A DNA stretch of 8,369 bases from Bacteroidota bacterium (GTDB lineage: Bacteria; Bacteroidota; Rhodothermia; Rhodothermales; UBA10348): assembly GCA_024640835.1 (NCBI GenBank), contig JAHEEH010000060.1, positions 1 through 8,369 on the forward strand, written 5' to 3'. The position numbers and the translations under genes were made by a program. The notes beneath the pieces are model-generated. The model was given only the letters and a program-made list of their open reading frames with translations, was not told the origin of the DNA and ran no database searches. Of this stretch, positions 6,067-8,369 are shown piece by piece; positions within the stretch are counted from its first letter, which is position 1, and the number at the start of each line of letters is the position of its first letter.

Positions 6067-6096
6067 TTGGTGAACCGAGCCGGAAATGGCTATATT
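6067..6096 (+). promoter_or_regulatory. Sigma70-like promoter for the ribosomal-peptide gene
   Basis: TTGGTG (6067-6072) and TATATT (6091-6096) are spaced by 18 bp, giving a good -10 and a moderate -35. The expected start near 6102-6104 leaves a leader of about 47 bases before the ATG at 6150, opening with the 6105-6120 hairpin. The -10 is preceded by ggc, as at the aroQ promoter. Confidence 0.55.
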
Positions 6097-6104
6097 GACA
6101 GTCT

Positions 6105-6120
6105 GCGGCAACGCTGCCGC
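6105..6120 (+). promoter_or_regulatory. Leader hairpin before the ribosomal-peptide gene
   Basis: GCGGCA (6105-6110) and TGCCGC (6115-6120) form a perfect 6-bp stem closed by the tetraloop ACGC. It begins within a few bases of the predicted transcription start and 30 bases before the ATG. A 5'-terminal hairpin can protect an mRNA or serve as a binding site for feedback control by a ribosomal protein; which applies here is unknown. Confidence 0.45.
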
Positions 6121-6149
6121 CTGATCCCACCACGCAATTCCACAGCCTC

Positions 6150-6239
6150 ATGCCCTGCGGCCGCAAGCGCAAGCGACACAAGATCGCGACGCACAAGCGC
6201 AAGAAGCGCCTTCGCAAGAACCGTCACAAGAAGAAGTAG
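6150..6239 (+). CDS. 29-aa AURKAIP1/COX24-domain small ribosomal subunit peptide (bS22/mS38-like)
   Basis: ATG at 6150 opens a 29-codon frame ending TAG at 6237-6239. The peptide begins MPCGRKRKRHKIATHK, continues RKKRLRKNRHKKK, and has 18 Lys/Arg plus three His among 29 residues. The KRKRHKxxTHKRKKRLRKNRHKKK core is the conserved C-terminal signature of mitochondrial AURKAIP1/Cox24 (mS38) and of the tiny basic ribosomal proteins annotated as AURKAIP1/COX24-domain proteins in Bacteroidota. The mycobacterial relative is bS22. In known structures these peptides sit in 16S rRNA near the decoding region. The gene is too short for many gene callers and is easily missed. It forms an autonomous unit: promoter at 6067-6096, leader hairpin, gene, and T6 terminator at 6282-6316. 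It is divergent from the hydrolase. No Shine-Dalgarno is seen before the ATG (cacagcctc). Confidence 0.93.
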   Translation: MPCGRKRKRHKIATHKRKKRLRKNRHKKK

Positions 6240-6281
6240 CGGGGCGTCCCCAGCTCTTCGGTGTACCGGTCCGCACACGAG

Positions 6282-6316
6282 AGCTGCGGCCGCCTCTGTG
6301 CGGTCGCGGCTTTTTT
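6282..6316 (+). terminator. Rho-independent terminator of the ribosomal-peptide unit
   Basis: Bases 6282-6293 pair with 6300-6311 in a 12-bp GC-rich stem with two wobbles and a 6-base loop (ctctgt), followed at once by six T (6311-6316). This is the best intrinsic terminator in the window. It lies 43 bases after the stop of the 29-aa gene and 73 bases before the ytxH-like ATG. Confidence 0.85.
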
Positions 6317-6388
6317 CGTTGAAACGAAACAGCGAAATCCCCGGCAGGGTTTACTTTCGAGTATCGTACACCCGTTGCCCCGAATCCC

Positions 6389-6709
6389 ATGAGTGAACAA
6401 CCAATCGGCCGATCCTTTCGTGCAGCCTTGTTGGGAACGCTCGTGGGCGGACTCGCCGGGTTTGCCCTGGGCATCCTCACGGCACCCGAAGAGGGCACGC
6501 GCATCAGGCGCCGCCTGGCGTTCCAGCTGGATCGGCTCGGATCGAAGGTGGCCGACCTCGTAAATGAAGCGCTCGAGCCCGGTGGCGAAGGCGAGGCGCG
6601 CCGGGAGGGAGACGCCCTGGTCGCCGATGCCGAGGCCAAGGCCCAGAGCATCCGAAAGGATATCGATGCGCTGATCGGGGAAATGCGCCAGCAGAAGAAC
6701 GCCGGCTGA
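6389..6709 (+). CDS. YtxH-domain small membrane protein
   Basis: The 106-aa product has one glycine-rich membrane segment (LLGTLVGGLAGFALGILTAPEEGTRIRRRLA, about residues 14-44). This fits the YtxH pattern of a Gly/Ala helix followed by APxxGxxxR. After it comes a helical region likely to form a coiled coil (VADLVNEALEPGG, then DALVADAEAKAQSIRKDIDALIGEMRQQK at 75-103). YtxH-domain proteins are widespread, often stress-related in Bacillota, and have no settled biochemical role. The protein is probably anchored in the inner membrane with the coiled coil in the cytosol. The ATG at 6389 is preceded by ccgaatccc, with no Shine-Dalgarno. A possible Bacteroidota-type -7 element (tactttcg, 6352-6359) is upstream, but no matching TTG box is visible. 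The yaaA-like gene follows after 41 bp and may be co-transcribed. Confidence 0.85.
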   Translation: MSEQPIGRSFRAALLGTLVGGLAGFALGILTAPEEGTRIRRRLAFQLDRLGSKVADLVNEALEPGGEGEARREGDALVADAEAKAQSIRKDIDALIGEMRQQKNAG

Positions 6710-6750
6710 CACGACCCTCCACGTCCCGCTCCCGCACCAGCGCAGCCCCC

Positions 6751-7563
6751 ATGCCGAATTTTGCCATCCTTCTGCCACCTGCAGAGGGCAAGGTCGAGGG
6801 AGGAAATCCCTTTGCCCCGGACATGTTCGATTATCGTGCGTCGAACACGTTCAATTACTTCAACGATCTGAACGCGGAGCGCAGGTACCTCATCGACCGG
6901 CTGCAGGCCACCCTGGACGACGACTCGGTCGACCTGGCCACCCTGTTCGGCGTCAAGGGGGATGCGCTGGAAGAGGCCGTCCGGGTGAACCGGGCGGTCT
7001 ACAAGGCTCCGCTCATGTCGGCCCTGGATCGATACGGCCCCGGCGTCCTGTACAAGGCCATGGATTTCGGTGGCCTGCCGACCGGGGCTCAGCGACGCCT
7101 TCTGGAGCAGGGCATCGTGTTCTCGGGCCTGTTCGGTCTTCTGCGTCCGGACGACCTGATTCCGAACTACCGTCTCCGCATGGATGCCGTCCTCCCGGAG
7201 ATCGGCAAGGTGTCGCAGTACTGGCGTCCACATCTGTCCCGGGCCCTGAACCGGGCGCTCGAGGAGCGGCTCGTCTGGAACATGCTCCCCGGCGTGCACG
7301 AGGAGTCATGGGACAACGGCGTGACCTACCATTCAATGGTCCGCGTACGGTTCCTGCGCTTCTCCGATGGCGAAATGAAGCCCGTCACCCACGGAGTCAA
7401 GCCTCTTCGTGGCCGCCTGGTCAACTTCATCGTGCGCGAGACGCTCGAGGAGGTGGAGCCGCTCATGGAATGGCGGCACCCGGACGGCTACGTCGTGGAT
7501 CGGGATGCGTGCTCGTACGACGAAACGACACGCACGCACGAGATCGTCATGGTACGCCACTGA
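6751..7563 (+). CDS. yaaA: YaaA family (DUF328/UPF0246) peroxide-stress protein
   Basis: The 270-aa length is close to that of E. coli YaaA, a cytosolic DNA-binding protein that lowers intracellular free iron during hydrogen-peroxide stress and so limits Fenton damage. Family blocks seen are the N-terminal ILLPPAEGK (residues 6-14, PPAEGK/SPAKT-type start), the middle NRAVYKAPLMSALDRYGPGVLYKAMDFGGL (80-109), and the strongly conserved VFSGLFGLLRPDDLIPNYRLRMDAVLP (123-149) with the IxxYRLxM core. Also present are WNMLPGVHEESW (176-187) and the C-terminal KPLRGRLVNFIVRE (217-230), which matches the usual (G)xxRGxxAxxxIxxxP region. ATG at 6751 is chosen because PNFAILLPP starts the first strand. 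It probably forms a unit with udk, which starts 4 bp after its stop, and perhaps with ytxH upstream. No peroxide-responsive operator was recognised. Confidence 0.92.
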   Translation: MPNFAILLPPAEGKVEGGNPFAPDMFDYRASNTFNYFNDLNAERRYLIDRLQATLDDDSVDLATLFGVKGDALEEAVRVNRAVYKAPLMSALDRYGPGVLYKAMDFGGLPTGAQRRLLEQGIVFSGLFGLLRPDDLIPNYRLRMDAVLPEIGKVSQYWRPHLSRALNRALEERLVWNMLPGVHEESWDNGVTYHSMVRVRFLRFSDGEMKPVTHGVKPLRGRLVNFIVRETLEEVEPLMEWRHPDGYVVDRDACSYDETTRTHEIVMVRH

Positions 7564-7567
7564 GCTC

Positions 7568-8188
7568 GTGCAAAAGCCGTTCGTCATCGGGATAGCCGGC
7601 GGATCGGGCTCCGGGAAGAGCACGGTGCTTCAGCGGATTCTCGATCGGCTCGGCCCGGGGCGCGTGGCGATCCTGGATCACGACCGGTACTACTTCGATC
7701 TTGCGCACCTGTCGCAGGAAGAGCGGGCCCTGGTGAACTTCGATCACCCGGCATCGCTGGAAACCACGCTGCTGTGTCACCACATCGACGACCTCCTGGA
7801 GGGTCGAGCGGTCGACAAGCCGGTCTACGACTTCACGACCCATCGACGTACCGAGCGGGTTGAACGGGTGGAGCCCCGTTCCCTCGTCGTGGTGGAGGGT
7901 ATCCTCGTGCTTGCGGAACCGGAACTGGTCCGGAGGATGGATCTCCGCGTGTTCGTGGATGCCGACGACGATATCCGGCTCGCAAGACGGATCCGGAGGG
8001 ATGTCGCCGAGCGCGGAAGGTCGGTGGATTCCGTGCTGGACCAGTACGAGGCCACGGTCCGACCCATGCATCTCCAGTTCGTGGCCCCCACCCGCCGGAT
8101 CGCCGACCTGATCCTCCCGAGGGGTGGGCACAACGAGGTGGCGGTCGCCGTATTGACGACGTATCTGGAGGGTGTCCTCGAGGGCTGA
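7568..8188 (+). CDS. udk: Uridine kinase
   Basis: The enzyme phosphorylates uridine and cytidine in pyrimidine salvage, using ATP or GTP. The 206-aa protein has Walker A GGSGSGKS at residues 11-18, DHDRYYFD at 37-44 (substrate-binding Asp39 and the YY pair), NFDHPASLE at 57-65 and KPVYDFTTHRRTE at 84-96 (His92 in the HxR nucleoside-binding loop). VVVEGILVL follows at 107-115, then the lid RRIRRDVAERGRS at 140-152 and YEATVRPMHLQFVAPTRRIADLILPRGGHN at 160-189. These are the full set of Udk/UCK signatures. The frame is open far upstream inside yaaA, but GTG at 7568-7570 gives MQKPFVIGIAGGSGSGKST, the usual family N-terminus, and lies 4 bp after the yaaA stop. Translation may therefore be coupled. 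Confidence 0.95.
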   Translation: MQKPFVIGIAGGSGSGKSTVLQRILDRLGPGRVAILDHDRYYFDLAHLSQEERALVNFDHPASLETTLLCHHIDDLLEGRAVDKPVYDFTTHRRTERVERVEPRSLVVVEGILVLAEPELVRRMDLRVFVDADDDIRLARRIRRDVAERGRSVDSVLDQYEATVRPMHLQFVAPTRRIADLILPRGGHNEVAVAVLTTYLEGVLEG

Positions 8189-8204
8189 TTGGCGCTCCCG
8201 CGCC

Positions 8205-8233
8205 TTGCAGTCCCCGCCTCTGCCGCGTAATTT
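8205..8233 (+). promoter_or_regulatory. Promoter candidate for the downstream lipoprotein gene
   Basis: TTGCAG (8205-8210) and TAATTT (8228-8233) are 17 bp apart. Read as a Bacteroidota-type promoter, TTG at 8205 and TAatTTcG at 8228-8235 have a 20-bp spacer and differ from TAnnTTTG by one base. Either reading puts the start near 8240-8243, about 40 bases before the ATG at 8280. A weak 5-bp hairpin (8190-8203), perhaps the end of udk, lies just before it. Confidence 0.4.
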
Positions 8234-8279
8234 CGCCGCATGAGTTGCAGCGGCATCGGACCGCCCGGGGGGAATAGCG

Positions 8280-8369
8280 ATGACCGGATTACCTGGTTTC
8301 TTTTGGAATCGTTGGCGACTGCTGGTGTCGATCTTCCTGGTCCCTGTCCTGTGGGCTGGCTGCGGATCG
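8280..8369 (+). CDS. Lipoprotein, N-terminal signal peptide only (partial)
   Basis: ATG at 8280-8282 opens a frame that runs off the window. Its 30 residues form a lipoprotein signal peptide: MTGLPGFFWNRWR with two Arg, a hydrophobic stretch LLVSIFLVPVLW and lipobox WAGC (Cys28). The purine-rich ggggggaa about 7 bases before the ATG is one of the few Shine-Dalgarno-like stretches in the window. A second frame from ATG at 8240 (MSCSGIGPPGG) is also open to the edge but has no signal-like features, so the 8280 frame is preferred. The function cannot be judged from the signal peptide alone. Confidence 0.65.
   Translation, partial: MTGLPGFFWNRWRLLVSIFLVPVLWAGCGS

Noticed and set aside
6148..7299. 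383-codon minus-strand frame across the small ribosomal gene, ytxH and yaaA
   Set aside because: It runs antisense through a T6 terminator and three supported genes, with no recognisable domain.
7409..7567. Extended N-terminus of uridine kinase starting inside yaaA
   Set aside because: The extra 53 residues have no counterpart in Udk proteins, and GTG at 7568 restores the canonical start just after the yaaA stop.
8240..8369. Frame from ATG at 8240 (MSCSGIGPPGG...)
   Set aside because: It is open to the edge but carries no signal or domain; the overlapping frame from 8280 has a full lipoprotein signal peptide and a purine-rich stretch before its ATG.

Overview
This window looks like ordinary chromosomal DNA from a GC-rich member of the Bacteroidota/Rhodothermota side of the tree, most plausibly a Rhodothermia-like marine bacterium. 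That placement is an inference. It rests on four things seen here: a TonB-receptor/HmuY lipoprotein pair with an acidic stretch after the lipobox Cys; the 29-residue basic AURKAIP1/COX24-type ribosomal peptide common in Bacteroidota; start codons preceded by C-rich triplets (ccATG, cccATG) with almost no Shine-Dalgarno sequences; and a tmRNA tag of the ANDYSYA type. No mobile element, CRISPR array, phage gene or integrase is visible.

Layout. Bases 1-78 (+) are the C-terminal end of a TonB-dependent outer-membrane receptor, followed by a HmuY-family lipoprotein (99-719) and a hairpin that probably ends this unit (751-790). An orphan seven-helix membrane protein follows (814-1536). A sigma70-like promoter (1537-1566) then precedes aroQ (type II dehydroquinase) and a MOP/Wzx-type flippase, which are only 6 bp apart. 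From about 3570 to 5950 everything reads on the minus strand. In transcription order these are an alpha/beta hydrolase, an unknown lipoprotein, the tmRNA gene ssrA with a strong downstream hairpin terminator, and a DUF4440/SnoaL-like lipoprotein that converges on the flippase. From 6067 the plus strand resumes. First comes a compact unit of promoter, leader hairpin, 29-aa ribosomal peptide gene and T6 terminator. Next come a YtxH-type small membrane protein, a YaaA-family peroxide-stress protein and uridine kinase (udk, GTG start, 4 bp after yaaA). The window ends in the signal peptide of another lipoprotein.

How the genes work together. Two themes recur: translation and its rescue (tmRNA, small-subunit peptide) and the cell envelope (TonB receptor, HmuY, three other lipoproteins, flippase, 7TM protein, YtxH). 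Housekeeping metabolism (aroQ, udk) and stress protection (yaaA) are interleaved. I see no convincing undescribed multi-gene system. The items most worth a second look are the 29-aa ribosomal peptide unit with its leader and terminator structures, the unusual MVA end of the tmRNA tag, the HmuY homologue with a single histidine, and the orphan 7TM protein.
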